A stretch of DNA of 64,000 nucleotides from Cryobacterium algoricola (GCF_004402485.1 NZ_SOFG01000024.1:186001-250000); one strand, 5' to 3'; shown: positions 7,997 through 18,001, counted from the stretch's first letter. The notes: generated from the sequence alone by a model not told the origin. Numbers and translations: made by a program.

Positions 7997-9385
7997 GTGA
8001 CTGAAACGCTTTCCCCGCAGACGATCCTCGAAGAACTCGCCGGAGTGCTGCCGCAGGCGCAGCTCGTGACCGGCCAGGCGACCGAGGCGTATCTCACGGA
8101 CCAGTCGGACGGCACCGCCGCGGGGGAGCCCCTCGCCGTCGTGTTCCCCAAGAGCACCGCCGAGGTTGCGGCGATCGTCACCCTCGCGGCGGCCAACGGC
8201 ATTCCGCTCGTGCCCCAGGGCGCCCGCACCGGCCTCGCCGGAGGTGCGAACTCGATCACCGGCGCCATTGTCGTGAACCTCACCCGGATGAACCGGATCG
8301 TCTCCGTCGACACGGCGGACCAGACCGCGACGGTCGAGGCCGGAGTGCGCACGTACGCTCTGGCCAGGGCCGCCGCGGCCGCCGGTCTCTTCTACCCGCC
8401 GGACCCGGGCTCCTGGAAGGGTTCGACGATCGGCGGCAACGTCGCCACCAACGCCGGCGGGATGCTGTGCGTCAAGTACGGCGTGACGGGCAACTTCGTG
8501 CGCCGCCTCACGGTCGTCCTCGCAGACGGGTCCATCGTGCACACAGGGCAGCGCACCATCAAGGGTGTCGCGGGCTACAACCTGACGGCCCTCCTCGTCG
8601 GCTCGGAGGGAACCCTCGGCATCATCACCGAGATCACGGTCGGGCTGCTGCCTGCGCCCGCGCCTGCCTCCGGCGTCTCCGCGACCTTCTCGACCACAGC
8701 GGAGGCCCTCGCCGCCGCCGCGTTGATCGTCACGAACAACCGGCGCCCGAGCGTCCTCGAGTTCCTCGACGGATCCTGCATCACCGCGATCAACGCCTTC
8801 GACCCCGCGTCGACCCTCCCGGAGGGTGCGGCAGCGCTGCTCCTCGTGCAGTCGGATGCCGCGGGGCAGGCCGACGATGACGTCGCCGAATACGCGCGCA
8901 TCCTCGAGGCCGGGGGAGCGGGCGAGATCGTCATCGCCAACGACCCTGCGCACCTCGACCAGCTGATGAGCGCGCGCCGCCTCCTCCAGCCGGCCCTGCA
9001 GGCAGCGCGGGGTGCGAGCCTCAACGAGGACGTGACCGTTCCGCGCTCCCAGCTGCAGGCGCTCCTGTCCGGGCTTCAGGAGATTTCCCGCGAACTCTTG
9101 ATTCCGATCAGCACGGGTGGACACCTCGGCGACGGAAACCTGCACCCGGTGATCGGGTTCGACCCCGACCTGCCCGCGGAGGTCGACGCCGCCCATCGTG
9201 CCTTCAAACGGGTGATCCAGCTCGCTGTCACGCTCGGTGGCTCCGCGTCTGGAGAGCACGGGATCGGCCTGCTCAAGCAGGCGCACCTCGACGACGAACT
9301 CGGCCTCGCCGTGCGGGAGTTGCAGCGCCGCGTCAAGCTCGCCTTCGACCCCGCAAGCCTGCTGAACCCCGGAAAAAAGCTCTGA
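7997..9385 (+). CDS. FAD-linked oxidase of the GlcD/D-lactate dehydrogenase family
   Basis: This 462-residue flavoprotein oxidises a 2-hydroxy acid such as glycolate or D-lactate. The PCMH/VAO-type FAD domain is clear: VPQGARTGLAGGAN (about residues 75-88), DPGSWKGSTIGGNVATNAGG, KGVAGYNLTALLVGSEGTLG. The C-terminal FAD-oxidase domain has GHLGDGNLHP with metal-binding histidines and SASGEHGIGLLK. It starts with GTG, preceded by AGAGG at good spacing. No iron-sulfur partner (GlcF) is nearby, so it resembles single-subunit enzymes. The divergent FCD-GntR regulator and MFS gene probably belong to the same small-acid utilisation unit. Confidence 0.85.
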   Translation: MTETLSPQTILEELAGVLPQAQLVTGQATEAYLTDQSDGTAAGEPLAVVFPKSTAEVAAIVTLAAANGIPLVPQGARTGLAGGANSITGAIVVNLTRMNRIVSVDTADQTATVEAGVRTYALARAAAAAGLFYPPDPGSWKGSTIGGNVATNAGGMLCVKYGVTGNFVRRLTVVLADGSIVHTGQRTIKGVAGYNLTALLVGSEGTLGIITEITVGLLPAPAPASGVSATFSTTAEALAAAALIVTNNRRPSVLEFLDGSCITAINAFDPASTLPEGAAALLLVQSDAAGQADDDVAEYARILEAGGAGEIVIANDPAHLDQLMSARRLLQPALQAARGASLNEDVTVPRSQLQALLSGLQEISRELLIPISTGGHLGDGNLHPVIGFDPDLPAEVDAAHRAFKRVIQLAVTLGGSASGEHGIGLLKQAHLDDELGLAVRELQRRVKLAFDPASLLNPGKKL

Positions 9386-9440
9386 CGCGCAGGTTCGAGA
9401 ATTCTCAGGATCGTCACTCTCAGCACTGGTTTACCGGGGT

Positions 9441-9468
9441 TTGACTGTGCTAGGCGAGTCCTTTTAAA
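9441..9468 (+). promoter_or_regulatory. Candidate promoter in the pflB leader
   Basis: TTGACT (9441-9446) and TTTAAA (9463-9468) are 16 bp apart; the -35 is good and the -10 weak. It would give a leader of about 180 nt before pflB. The leader holds a CGCTCG/CGAGCG hairpin (9585-9602). I saw no convincing FNR, Rex or CRP/GlxR box in 9386-9652. Confidence 0.3.
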
Positions 9469-9652
9469 CGCGCGGGCGAGAGACGCGGCAGGACAACCCC
9501 CCGACCGGGCCTTGGCGGGGAGTAGTGTTGGAAAAAGAGAGCGGACCACGGTGCATCGAAGCACGTCTGGCGCCTCGTGTCCCCCGCTCGATACCCCGAG
9601 CGCGGGATCTTCCGCGGCGGGAAAGCTCAATCCCACGAGGAGAGTAGTCCAC

Positions 9653-11917
9653 ATGACAATTACAGAGGGCGTCCTCAGCGGCGACACTTCGATGCAGCAC
9701 GGCAAGGCGGAATTCGTTTCCGGGCCGTGGCAGGATTCGATTAACCTTCGCGATTTCATTCAGCGCAATTACACGCCGTATATCGGCGATGCGTCCTTCC
9801 TGGCCGGGCCGACCGCCCGCACCACGGGAGTCTGGGCCAAGTTGTCCGCGATGTTCCCCGAGGAACGTCGTAAGGGCGTCTACGACATCGACGCCTTCAC
9901 GCCGTCATCCATTACAGCCCACAAGCCGGGTTACATCGACAAGGACAATGAAGTCATCGTCGGCCTCCAGACGGATGCGCCGCTCAAGCGTGCGATCATG
10001 CCGTTCGGCGGATGGCGCATGGTCGTCAACTCCCTCGAGACCTACGGCTACCCCGTCTCTCCCGAGCTCGAGAAGATCTTCACCGACTACCGCAAGACCC
10101 ACAACACCGCCGTGTTCGACGTCTACCCTCCCGGTGTGCGTCGCGCTCGCAACAGCCACCTGATCACCGGTCTTCCGGATGCCTACGGCCGTGGCCGTAT
10201 CATCGGCGACTACCGTCGTGTCGCCCTCTACGGCGTCGACGCACTGATCGCCGGCAAGAAGAACGACCGCGCCGAGCTCGACATGGAGCCCTCGACCGAG
10301 GACATCATCCGCGCCCGCGAGGAAAACTCGGAGCAGATCCGGGCCCTCAAGGAACTCGTCCAGATGGCCGCGTCCTACGGCTCCGACATCTCCAAGCCGG
10401 CCCAGACCGCCCAGGAAGCCGTTCAGTGGCTGTACTTCGCGTACCTCGGCGCCGTCAAGGAACAGAACGGCGCAGCAATGTCGTTCGGCCGTAACTCGGC
10501 CTTCCTCGACGCATACATCGAGCGCGACCTCGCCGACGGCACCATCACCGAAGAAGGCGCACAGGAGCTCATCGATGACCTCGTCATCAAGCTCCGCATC
10601 GTGCGCTTCCTGCGTACCCCCGAATACGACGAGATCTTCGCCGGCGACCCGACCTGGGTCACCGAGTCCCTCGGCGGCATCGGTGAAGACGGTCGCCCGC
10701 TCGTCACCAAGACGGCGTTCCGTTTCCTCCAGACGCTGTACAACATCGGCGCAGCACCCGAGCCGAACCTCACCGTCCTCTGGAACGACGGCCTTCCCGA
10801 TGGCTTCAAGCGCTTCTGCGCCCAGGTCTCCATCGACACGTCGGCGATCCAGTACGAGTCCGACGACCTCATCCGCGCCGAGCTCGGCGACGACGCTGCG
10901 ATCGCCTGCTGCGTCTCCCCGATGCGCGTCGGCAAGCAGATGCAGTTCTTCGGTGCCCGGGTCAACGCCGTCAAGGCGCTGCTCTACTCGATCAACGGCG
11001 GCAAGGACGAGGTTTCCGGCAAGCAGGTCGCCCCGGCCACCGCGCCGAACCTCGACACGATCCTCGACTACGACACCGTCTTTGCGAATTACCTCGTCAC
11101 GCTCGAGTGGCTCGCCGAGACCTACGTCACCGCGCTGAACTGCATCCACTACATGCACGACAAGTACGCGTACGAGCGTCTCGAAATGGCACTCCACGAC
11201 AAGGAAATCGTTCGCACGATGGCCTGTGGCATCGCCGGCCTGAGCGTTGTCGCCGACTCCCTGTCCGCGATCAAGTACGCCAAGGTGCGTCCGGTCCGCG
11301 ACGACAACGGACTCGTCATCGACTACACGATCGAGGGCGAATTCCCGAAGTTCGGTAACGACGACGACAAGGTCGACTCCATTGCGATCGATGTCATGGA
11401 ACGCTTCATGAACATGATCCGCAAGCACCCGACCTACCGCAACGCCATCCACACCCAGTCGATCCTGACGATCACGTCCAACGTGGTCTACGGCAAGGCC
11501 ACCGGCAACACGCCCGATGGCCGTCGCAAGGGTGAGCCGTTCGCTCCGGGTGCAAACCCGATGAACGGCCGCGACACGCACGGTATGCTCGCGTCGGCGC
11601 TCAGCGTCGCCAAGCTCCCGTTCAGCCAGGCGCAGGACGGCATCTCGCTCACGAACACGGTCGTCCCCAGTGGCCTCGGTCACACCAAGGACGAGCAGAT
11701 CACGAGCCTCGTCGGACTCATTGACGCGTACACGGAAGCCACCGGCTACCACATCAACGTCAACGTGCTCAACAAGGAAACCCTCGAAGACGCCATGCTG
11801 CACCCGGAGAACTACCCGCAGCTGACGATTCGCGTCTCCGGCTACGCGGTCAACTTCGTGCGCCTCACCCGCGAACAGCAGATGGACGTCATCAGCCGTA
11901 CGTTCCACCAGCACTGA
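9653..11917 (+). CDS. pflB: Pyruvate formate-lyase
   Basis: PFL converts pyruvate and CoA to acetyl-CoA and formate in the anaerobic cytoplasm using a glycyl radical. The protein has 754 residues, the usual PflB size. The catalytic pair Cys419-Cys420 is in [19 protein letters not shown]. The radical glycine, Gly730, is in [10 protein letters not shown] near the C-terminus. ATG 9653 is chosen over an in-frame start at 9512 because AGGAGAG stands 9 nt before it and the protein then begins like other PflB proteins. The activase follows after 94 nt. A PFL pair is notable in a family often thought of as aerobic and implies survival or growth without oxygen. Its formate could feed the molybdoenzyme at 51383. 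Confidence 0.95.
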   Translation: MTITEGVLSGDTSMQHGKAEFVSGPWQDSINLRDFIQRNYTPYIGDASFLAGPTARTTGVWAKLSAMFPEERRKGVYDIDAFTPSSITAHKPGYIDKDNEVIVGLQTDAPLKRAIMPFGGWRMVVNSLETYGYPVSPELEKIFTDYRKTHNTAVFDVYPPGVRRARNSHLITGLPDAYGRGRIIGDYRRVALYGVDALIAGKKNDRAELDMEPSTEDIIRAREENSEQIRALKELVQMAASYGSDISKPAQTAQEAVQWLYFAYLGAVKEQNGAAMSFGRNSAFLDAYIERDLADGTITEEGAQELIDDLVIKLRIVRFLRTPEYDEIFAGDPTWVTESLGGIGEDGRPLVTKTAFRFLQTLYNIGAAPEPNLTVLWNDGLPDGFKRFCAQVSIDTSAIQYESDDLIRAELGDDAAIACCVSPMRVGKQMQFFGARVNAVKALLYSINGGKDEVSGKQVAPATAPNLDTILDYDTVFANYLVTLEWLAETYVTALNCIHYMHDKYAYERLEMALHDKEIVRTMACGIAGLSVVADSLSAIKYAKVRPVRDDNGLVIDYTIEGEFPKFGNDDDKVDSIAIDVMERFMNMIRKHPTYRNAIHTQSILTITSNVVYGKATGNTPDGRRKGEPFAPGANPMNGRDTHGMLASALSVAKLPFSQAQDGISLTNTVVPSGLGHTKDEQITSLVGLIDAYTEATGYHINVNVLNKETLEDAMLHPENYPQLTIRVSGYAVNFVRLTREQQMDVISRTFHQH

Positions 11918-11921
11918 TCCC

Positions 11922-11935
11922 GATCAGTACTGATC
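11922..11935. repeat. Perfect palindrome and short duplication after pflB
   Basis: GATCAGTACTGATC is a perfect 14-bp palindrome 4 nt after the pflB stop. The gene's last bases CACCAGCACTGA (11906-11917) recur near 11957. The palindrome has no T-run and would be only a weak attenuator between pflB and pflA. Confidence 0.5.
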
Positions 11936-12011
11936 ACCACCAGCACCACGCTTCACCAGCACTGAATATCCACCGATAACAAATGGCGGCGACGCTGAGT
12001 AGGACGAGAAT

Positions 12012-12878
12012 ATGCCCGCAGTAAACCTCGGCCTACCCAGCGTCGGCCCCGCCGTCGCTCTGGTCGCACTGGAGAACGGCAAGACCCCCAGCACCGAACA
12101 GGCAGAACTTGCCGAACTCCACCACCTCGAGATGGCCGCCATTCACAATGGTTCCGTCGCGAGCGTCCATTCGTGGGAGCTCGTCACGGCCGTGGACGGC
12201 CCCGGAACCCGGATGACCCTGTTCCTGTCCGGGTGCCTGTTGCGCTGCCAGTATTGCCACAACCCGGACACCTGGAAGATGCGCGACGGGTTGATCACCA
12301 CCCTCGACGACCTGGTCACGCGCCTCAAGCGTTACAAGGGCGTCTTCGACGCCACCGGGGGAGGCCTCACCATCTCCGGCGGAGAGCCGCTCATGCAGCC
12401 GGCCTTCGTGGAGCGCATCTTCGAGGAATGCCACAAGCTCGGCATCCACACCACCCTCGACACCTCGGGGTTCCTCGGTAAGAGCGCCTCCGAGACCTTG
12501 CTCGACAACCTCGACCTCGTGCTTCTGGACGTCAAGTCCGGGCTTCACGAGACGTACAAAGAGGTCACCGGGCGCGAACTCCAGCCGACCCTCGATTTCG
12601 GCGATCGCCTGGCGGAAAAGGGGATCCCCGTCTGGGCCCGCTTCGTGCTCGTCCCCGGACTCACCGATGCCGTCGACAACGTCGACGCCGTCGCGGACAT
12701 CGTGGCTCGCTGGCCGAACGTCGAGCGCGTGGAAGTGCTCCCGTTCCACCAGATGGGCGAGGACAAGTGGGACCGCCTGGAGATCCCGTACCCGCTGCAC
12801 GGCGCGACGCCCCCCGACAAGGAGTTGCTGGAGCGCGTGCGGGAGCAATTCCGCTCGAGAGGCCTGACCGTCTTCTAG
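12012..12878 (+). CDS. pflA: Pyruvate formate-lyase-activating enzyme (radical SAM)
   Basis: This enzyme uses S-adenosylmethionine and a [4Fe-4S] cluster to place the glycyl radical on PFL. The cluster motif CX3CX2C is at Cys75, Cys79 and Cys82 (SGCLLRCQYCHNP). TVDGPGTR-like sequence (AVDGPGTRMTLFLSG) precedes it, and ISGGEPL is the SAM-binding GGE. From ATG 12012 the protein has 288 residues; AGGA stands 7 nt upstream. An internal ATG at 12132 would give 248 residues, the E. coli size, so the first 40 residues could be untranslated or a lineage-specific extension. A strong terminator follows at 12915. Confidence 0.93.
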   Translation: MPAVNLGLPSVGPAVALVALENGKTPSTEQAELAELHHLEMAAIHNGSVASVHSWELVTAVDGPGTRMTLFLSGCLLRCQYCHNPDTWKMRDGLITTLDDLVTRLKRYKGVFDATGGGLTISGGEPLMQPAFVERIFEECHKLGIHTTLDTSGFLGKSASETLLDNLDLVLLDVKSGLHETYKEVTGRELQPTLDFGDRLAEKGIPVWARFVLVPGLTDAVDNVDAVADIVARWPNVERVEVLPFHQMGEDKWDRLEIPYPLHGATPPDKELLERVREQFRSRGLTVF

Positions 12879-12914
12879 GCGGAACCGGCACTGAAACCGG
12901 CCCCCGCACGCTCA

Positions 12915-12949
12915 GAAAGGCGCGGCATCCCACGGATGCCGCGCCTTTC
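12915..12949. terminator. Terminator after pflA
   Basis: A perfect 16-bp stem (12915-12930 with 12934-12949) with a 3-nt loop, followed by no long T-run. The stem contains GGCATCC paired with GGATGCC, a core shared with the terminators at 19439 and 48370. Confidence 0.8.
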
Positions 12950-13082
12950 GTGCGTCACGATGAAAACGTTTACCACCAATGTTGCAATCAGCCGAGAAAA
13001 TGTGATGAATGCGCTTTCATTACTGGCAGACTGGTAGGTAACACGAGTGTCACGACAGGCGCGACACCAGGAAAGGTATCTC

Positions 13083-13574
13083 ATGACAACCGCTACGACA
13101 ACGGCTGCCCAGCCCCTGATCGCCGGTTCCGGCCAGGCGCGTATTCTTCGGATTATCGGCCTCCTTGGCATTATCGGTGGACTCGTTATGCTCCTCGTCG
13201 GCGGCGTCGTCTGGGGCACCGTCAGCAGCCAGCTGGCCGGCGAGAAGATTACAGTCGCAGCCGACGCATCGTTCCTCGCCGGAACGACCGTCGACAACCC
13301 CCTCTCCGCCCTCGCGCAGGCGAACATCATTAACCACCACGCCATGGAGGCCTCCGGCGGCAAGACGTACGCCGAGCTCGCCCAGGACGACAAGGTGCGC
13401 CCGACGGTTATGACCGCGTCGCTGCTGCGCGCCTCGCTCTTCACCTCGATCGTCGCCTTCGGCGTCTCCTTCTTCGCCATGGGCCTCGGCATCCTCGTCG
13501 GCCTGTTCGGCTGGGCGATCTTCGTCCTCACGCCGCACGCTTCGAAGAAGACCGCGGTTCCCGCAGTCGCCTAA
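13083..13574 (+). CDS. Small membrane protein, function unknown
   Basis: This 163-residue protein has a first membrane helix at about residues 20-45 (ILRIIGLLGIIGGLVMLLVGGVVWG), an extracytoplasmic segment with NIINHHAMEASGGKTYAELA, and a C-terminal hairpin of two helices ending near GWAIFVLTP. Similar actinobacterial proteins are sometimes labelled aromatic ring-opening dioxygenase LigA, but nothing here supports dioxygenase activity. GGAAAGG precedes ATG 13083 at good spacing. It stands alone, with terminators before (12915) and after (13606). Confidence 0.75.
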   Translation: MTTATTTAAQPLIAGSGQARILRIIGLLGIIGGLVMLLVGGVVWGTVSSQLAGEKITVAADASFLAGTTVDNPLSALAQANIINHHAMEASGGKTYAELAQDDKVRPTVMTASLLRASLFTSIVAFGVSFFAMGLGILVGLFGWAIFVLTPHASKKTAVPAVA

Positions 13575-13605
13575 TTGAGGAGCACCCGGTAACACCCGGC
13601 AGTAC

Positions 13606-13638
13606 AACGGGCCTCGCGGCACTCGCGGGGCCCGTTTT
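13606..13638. terminator. Terminator after the small membrane gene
   Basis: AACGGGCCTCGCG (13606-13618) pairs with CGCGGGGCCCGTT (13624-13636) across a 5-nt loop, with one G-U pair; the arm ends in a short T run. Confidence 0.75.
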
Positions 13639-13806
13639 CCGTACCCGGAGCGTCCAGCAGCCCGGCAGACACGCAGCGTTCACCCCGCGGGCACCTTTGT
13701 TACGCAGTCGAAACACGGGAACCCCTACTATGGGGCTACCGGACGATTCTGCTGCCCCGGGCGGCGGACATCGGGAACCACGTCCGCGGAATACTGGGGG
13801 ACCAGC

Positions 13807-15495
13807 ATGAGTGCTCGCGACAGCTATGCCACGTGGCGGAGTGCCCCAGGGGCGTCGACACGACCGCGGCGCGGAGGTGCCACCGGGCGACTGGTCGCGT
13901 TCATCGCCGCCGCCGTGCTCGTGACGGGCGGCCTCGTGACGGCCACTCCGCAACCGGCGGCATCTGCGGCATCCCTCGTCAGTGCGCCGTCCGGCTGGCT
14001 GCACACCGCGGGGGGCACGATCCAGAACTCCGCCAACCAGACCTACGTGGTCAAGGCCATCTCCTGGTTCGGAATGGAGACGAGCAACTGCGCCCCGCAC
14101 GGGCTCTGGACGATCGGCCTCGACGCCGGTCTCGCGCAGATCAAGTCGCTCGGATTCAACACCGTGCGCCTGCCCTTCTCGAACGAGTGCCTCGGTGGGG
14201 CTCCCAGCAACTCGATCAACTACGCGGTGAATCCGACCCTCGCGGGGCTGACCCCGCAGCAACTCATGGACACGGTGATCGCTCGGGCCACGGTCGCCGG
14301 GCTCAATGTCATCCTCGACCGGCACCGTCCGGATTCCGGAGCACAATCCGAGCTCTGGTACACCGCGCAATACAGTGAAGCCAAGTGGATCAGCGACTGG
14401 CAGGCACTCGCCGCCCGGTACAAGAACGATCCGACCGTGATCGGTTTCGACCTGCACAACGAACCGCACGGACAGGCCTGCTGGGGCTGCGGTGACCCCG
14501 CGATCGACTGGCAGGCCGCCGCGACTCGCGGTGGCAACGCCGTGCTCGCGGTGAACCCGAAGCTGCTGATCCTCGTCGAGGGTATCGAGAACCAGGCCAC
14601 CGGCGGATCCACCTGGTGGGGCGGCGGCCTGAGCGGCGTCAAGGCCAAGCCCGTCGTGCTCTCCGTTGCGAACCGGGTGGTGTACTCCCCGCACGACTAC
14701 CCGTCCACTGTGTGGGCGCAGAAATGGTTCAGCGCGGCCAACTACCCCGACAACCTCACCGCCGTCTGGGACCAGAACTGGGGCTACATCAGCAAGACCG
14801 GGATCGCACCCGTGCTCCTCGGTGAGTTCGGCACCAAGCTCGCGACCGACTCCGACCAGAAGTGGCTCGCCAAGCTGGTGCCGTACCTCTCGGGCAACGG
14901 CATGAGCTTCGCGTACTGGTCGTTCAACCCGAACAGCGGCGACACCGGCGGCATCGTCAAAGACGATTGGGTGACACCGGAGGCGGCCAAGCTTGCGGCC
15001 CTCGTACCGCTGCTCGGTGCCGGGACTCCGATCGTCATTCCGCCGACGCCGACTGCGACGCCGACTGCTACGCCGACGCCGACCGCTACGCCGAAGCCCA
15101 CTGCGACGCCGAAGCCCACTGCGACGCCGAAGCCCACTGCGACGCCGACGCCGACCGCGACGCCGACGCCGATGCCGACATCCGTCCCCGGCGTCGCTTC
15201 GATCACCACGACATGGAACGTGCAGAGCGCCTGGGGCGCCGGGTACGTCGCCGACTTCCGGGTGACGAGTGCGACGGGTGCCAAGGCGTGGAGCGTGACC
15301 TGGGCCGATCCGACCGTGACTGCGGTCACCAACGCCTGGGGGATGACGTGCACGGTCAAGGTCAAGACCTCGATCACGTGCACCGGCGCCGGTTGGGCGA
15401 GCACGATTCCCGCGGGTCAGAGTGTCTGGGTCGGCCTTCAGGTCGAGTCGGCCAAGGCCCCCGTTGCACCGAAGCTGGTCCTCACCGCCAGGTAG
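13807..15495 (+). CDS. Secreted GH5 endoglucanase with C-terminal CBM2
   Basis: This 562-residue enzyme is predicted to hydrolyse beta-1,4-glucan outside the cell. Residues 1-54 are a signal peptide with basic start, helix and AASA-type cleavage site. Residues 55-405 are a glycoside hydrolase family 5 barrel: acid/base Glu219 in DLHNEPHG, nucleophile Glu340 in VLLGEFGTK, and active-site histidines His173 (DRHRP) and His296 (SPHDYP). Residues 412-457 are a Thr-Pro linker built on ATPTP/ATPKP units. Residues 460-562 resemble a family 2 cellulose-binding module with conserved Trp residues and a Cys pair. The sequence right after the signal (SAPSGWL) recurs in the secreted protein at 18098. A CCCCTACTAT segment near 13725 may hold the -10 box. 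Confidence 0.88.
   Translation: MSARDSYATWRSAPGASTRPRRGGATGRLVAFIAAAVLVTGGLVTATPQPAASAASLVSAPSGWLHTAGGTIQNSANQTYVVKAISWFGMETSNCAPHGLWTIGLDAGLAQIKSLGFNTVRLPFSNECLGGAPSNSINYAVNPTLAGLTPQQLMDTVIARATVAGLNVILDRHRPDSGAQSELWYTAQYSEAKWISDWQALAARYKNDPTVIGFDLHNEPHGQACWGCGDPAIDWQAAATRGGNAVLAVNPKLLILVEGIENQATGGSTWWGGGLSGVKAKPVVLSVANRVVYSPHDYPSTVWAQKWFSAANYPDNLTAVWDQNWGYISKTGIAPVLLGEFGTKLATDSDQKWLAKLVPYLSGNGMSFAYWSFNPNSGDTGGIVKDDWVTPEAAKLAALVPLLGAGTPIVIPPTPTATPTATPTPTATPKPTATPKPTATPKPTATPTPTATPTPMPTSVPGVASITTTWNVQSAWGAGYVADFRVTSATGAKAWSVTWADPTVTAVTNAWGMTCTVKVKTSITCTGAGWASTIPAGQSVWVGLQVESAKAPVAPKLVLTAR
15046..15180 (+). repeat. Thr-Pro linker-coding minisatellite in the GH5 gene
   Basis: Repeated ACGCCGACT/ACGCCGAAG-type units encode the TPTA/TPKP linker between catalytic and binding domains. 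The nearly identical units could slip and change linker length. Confidence 0.7.
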
Positions 15496-15516
15496 TCGTC
15501 TGGGCAACATACTCGA

Positions 15517-15535
15517 GTCACCAGCGCATGGTGAC
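15517..15535. other. Small hairpin after the GH5 gene
   Basis: GTCACCA (15517-15523) and TGGTGAC (15529-15535) form a 7-bp stem with a 5-nt loop in the 169-nt gap before the PBP gene. No T-run follows, so it is at best a weak terminator. TAGCAT at 15615-15620 could be the -10 of the next gene. Confidence 0.35.
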
Positions 15536-15664
15536 GAAATCGAGCACAACCCGCGAGGCAACCGCGTGCACGCTCTCTGACCTGATCGCTCGGATAACGA
15601 TCGTGAGACACCCCTAGCATTTCCCGCGACCACGGAGTTCCATGAACCGTGATTGGGGGTTCAG

Positions 15665-17860
15665 ATGCGCACGAAGGAATTCCAGGAAAGACGGACCTTT
15701 GGTGGCGTGCTCGGCGGGTTGTCCGGATTCGTTGCCCTGAGCGCTGCCGCGGGACTCCTGGTCGCGGCGTCGGTGACGCCCGTCGTGGCGCTCTCCGGGC
15801 TTGCCGTCACCGACACGATCAACACGTTCGAAAGCCTGCCTGAATTCCTCTCGATCGACCAGCTGTCCCAGAAGAGCAATATCTACGCAGTGCGCGATGG
15901 TTCGACGCAACTCCTCGCCTCGTTCTACGACCAGAACCGGATCGAGGTCGGCTGGGACGCGATCAGCCACTTCGTGACGGATGCGGCGGTCTCGAGTGAG
16001 GACCCGCGCTTCTATGAACACGGCGGCATCGACCTGCAGGGGACGATTCGGGCCGGGCTCAGTGTGAGCCTCGGGGGAGAGACGCAGGGCGGGTCGTCCA
16101 TCAGCCAGCAGTATGTCAAGAACGTCCTCGTGCAGAAGTGCGAGATGCTTCCCGACCCGACGGCGCGCGACACCTGCTACAACACGGCCACCCGCACGAG
16201 CGCCGAGCGCAAGCTCAAGGAGATGCGACTCGCGATCGGCGTGGAGAAGAAGTATTCCAAAAAGGACATCCTTCGCCAGTACCTCAACATCAACGGCTTC
16301 GGAGGAACGGTGTACGGAATCGAGGCCGCCGCGGAGTACTACTTCAACACGACGGCCGCGGCCGTGAGTCTGCCGCAGGCCGCGAGCCTGGTCGCCATCA
16401 TCAACAACCCCGTCAAGTTCCAACTCGACGACCCGAACAGTGCAACCAATGGTGCAGCCAACGGCTACGCGGCGAACCGGGACCGTAGGGACTATATCCT
16501 CGGGACGATGCTGAAGTACGGCGCGATCGGACCTGCGGACTACGCGGCGGCGGTCGCGGCACCGGTCGAGCCCAGCATCCATGAACCCAGTACCGGTTGC
16601 CAGACCGCCGGCGGCAGCGCCTATTTCTGCGACTACGTGACCCATGTGCTTCGGAACGATCCGACCTTCGGGGCGGATGCCGACACCCGGCTGCTCAACT
16701 TCCGGCGCGGTGGGTACAACGTGTACACGTCCATAGACCTCGACCTTCAGGACGCCGCAGAAGCCACGATGAAGCAGAACGTTCCGATGACGTTCCCCGG
16801 CTGGGATGTCGGCGCGGTCATCGCCAGCGTGCAGGTGGGGACGGGCAGGGTGCTCGCGATGGTTCAGAACAAGGACTATAGCCAGGACCCCGCGGTCGAG
16901 GCAACGGGCGCGAACTACACGAGCATCAACTACAACACCGACTATGCCGATGGCGGTTCGAGCGGCTTCCAGCCGGGTTCCGGGTACAAGGTATTCACCC
17001 TGGCCGAGTGGCTGAAGGAAGGCCATGCCCTCTACGAACGAGTCGACTCCCGCCGCAAGGCCAACTGGGGCACCTTCCAGGACAGTTGCTTCGGCCCCCA
17101 GAACTACGACAAGGAGAAATGGAACCCGAAGAACGACGCCGACGAGAGCGGGGCGCACTACAGCGCCCTCGAGGCCACCGTGGGATCCATCAACACCGGG
17201 TACATCGGGATGGCCAAGAAACTCGATCTGTGCGGAATCCGGAAGACGGCGGAGGCGTTCCGGATGCACCGTGCCGATGCGACCGCGCTCCTGCAGAGCG
17301 CATCCTCGGTGATCGGCACGAACGAGATCGCCCCGCTGAGCATGGCCGTCGCGTTCGCGGGAATCGCGAACAAGGGGGTGACCTGCAGTCCGGTCGTGAT
17401 CGACCGGATCGTCGGTCCGACCGGCGCGGACGTTCCCGTACCGAGCAGCGAGTGCGCCGCCTCTGTCGACCCCACTGTTGCGGCCGGCATGGCGTATGCC
17501 ATGCACAAGGTCATGACGAACGGGACCGGGCAGCAGTCGAACCGGGCCATGGCGCCGCGCGTGCCCGTGATCGGGAAGACCGGGACGACGGATGGCAACA
17601 AGGACACCTGGATGACCGGGGCGAGCACGAAGGTGGCAACGGTCGTCGCGGTGGTCAGCCTCACCGGCCAGGTGAACCAGCGGACGACCTTCTTCGACAG
17701 CGGCCAGGCCGCGACCGCGAGACACCGGATGTGGCCCGCTGTGATGTCGGTCGCGAACGCGAAGTACGGTGGAGACGACTTCGTCGAGACCAATCCGGCG
17801 CCGGCGCCGACACCGAAACCGAAGACGCCGGCATCGGCGCCCCCTTCAACGCCGCGCTGA
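15665..17860 (+). CDS. Class A penicillin-binding protein (GT51 plus transpeptidase)
   Basis: This 731-residue bifunctional enzyme polymerises and crosslinks peptidoglycan. An N-terminal membrane anchor is at about residues 12-45. The glycosyltransferase domain has SSEDPRFYEHGGIDLQG with the catalytic Glu, GGSSISQQYVKN and ERKLKEM. The transpeptidase has SGYK (SxxK motif) in FQPGSGYKVF, SIN (SxN) in VGSINTGYIG, and KTGTT. The tail is Pro-rich. ATG 15665 is preferred to an in-frame TTG 12 nt upstream because a G-run stands before it. Neighbouring secreted genes on both sides suggest a cell-envelope island. Confidence 0.92.
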   Translation: MRTKEFQERRTFGGVLGGLSGFVALSAAAGLLVAASVTPVVALSGLAVTDTINTFESLPEFLSIDQLSQKSNIYAVRDGSTQLLASFYDQNRIEVGWDAISHFVTDAAVSSEDPRFYEHGGIDLQGTIRAGLSVSLGGETQGGSSISQQYVKNVLVQKCEMLPDPTARDTCYNTATRTSAERKLKEMRLAIGVEKKYSKKDILRQYLNINGFGGTVYGIEAAAEYYFNTTAAAVSLPQAASLVAIINNPVKFQLDDPNSATNGAANGYAANRDRRDYILGTMLKYGAIGPADYAAAVAAPVEPSIHEPSTGCQTAGGSAYFCDYVTHVLRNDPTFGADADTRLLNFRRGGYNVYTSIDLDLQDAAEATMKQNVPMTFPGWDVGAVIASVQVGTGRVLAMVQNKDYSQDPAVEATGANYTSINYNTDYADGGSSGFQPGSGYKVFTLAEWLKEGHALYERVDSRRKANWGTFQDSCFGPQNYDKEKWNPKNDADESGAHYSALEATVGSINTGYIGMAKKLDLCGIRKTAEAFRMHRADATALLQSASSVIGTNEIAPLSMAVAFAGIANKGVTCSPVVIDRIVGPTGADVPVPSSECAASVDPTVAAGMAYAMHKVMTNGTGQQSNRAMAPRVPVIGKTGTTDGNKDTWMTGASTKVATVVAVVSLTGQVNQRTTFFDSGQAATARHRMWPAVMSVANAKYGGDDFVETNPAPAPTPKPKTPASAPPSTPR

Positions 17861-17949
17861 CGGTTTTCCTTCCTGAGAGTTTCTCAACTCTGAATTTGTC
17901 CTGAGTTCCCCGTAATCACGGCGATCTCTCAGTATTTTAATTTGTCAAG

Positions 17950-17983
17950 CCCCTAGCGCAGGTCGAGAACTGGGGGTATTTTT
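17950..17983 (+). terminator. Possible terminator in the PBP-secreted protein gap
   Basis: CCCCTAG (17950-17956) pairs with CTGGGGG (17970-17976) across 13 nt, followed by TATTTTT. The stem is short, but the T-run makes it plausible for the PBP gene. Confidence 0.45.
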
Positions 17984-18001
17984 CGGCGCCCTGTCCCCCG
18001 A

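Noticed and set aside
9386-9652. FNR, Rex or CRP site upstream of pflB
   Set aside because: No half-site pair with acceptable spacing; only a candidate sigma-70-type promoter and a hairpin.
9905-11914. Long open frame opposite pflB (669 codons)
   Set aside because: It mirrors a highly conserved gene, shows Val/Asp/Arg-rich low-information sequence and no domain; typical of antisense frames in high-GC DNA.
13083-13574. LigA-type aromatic ring-opening dioxygenase
   Set aside because: The protein is a small membrane protein without dioxygenase ligands; the label would be a propagated misannotation.
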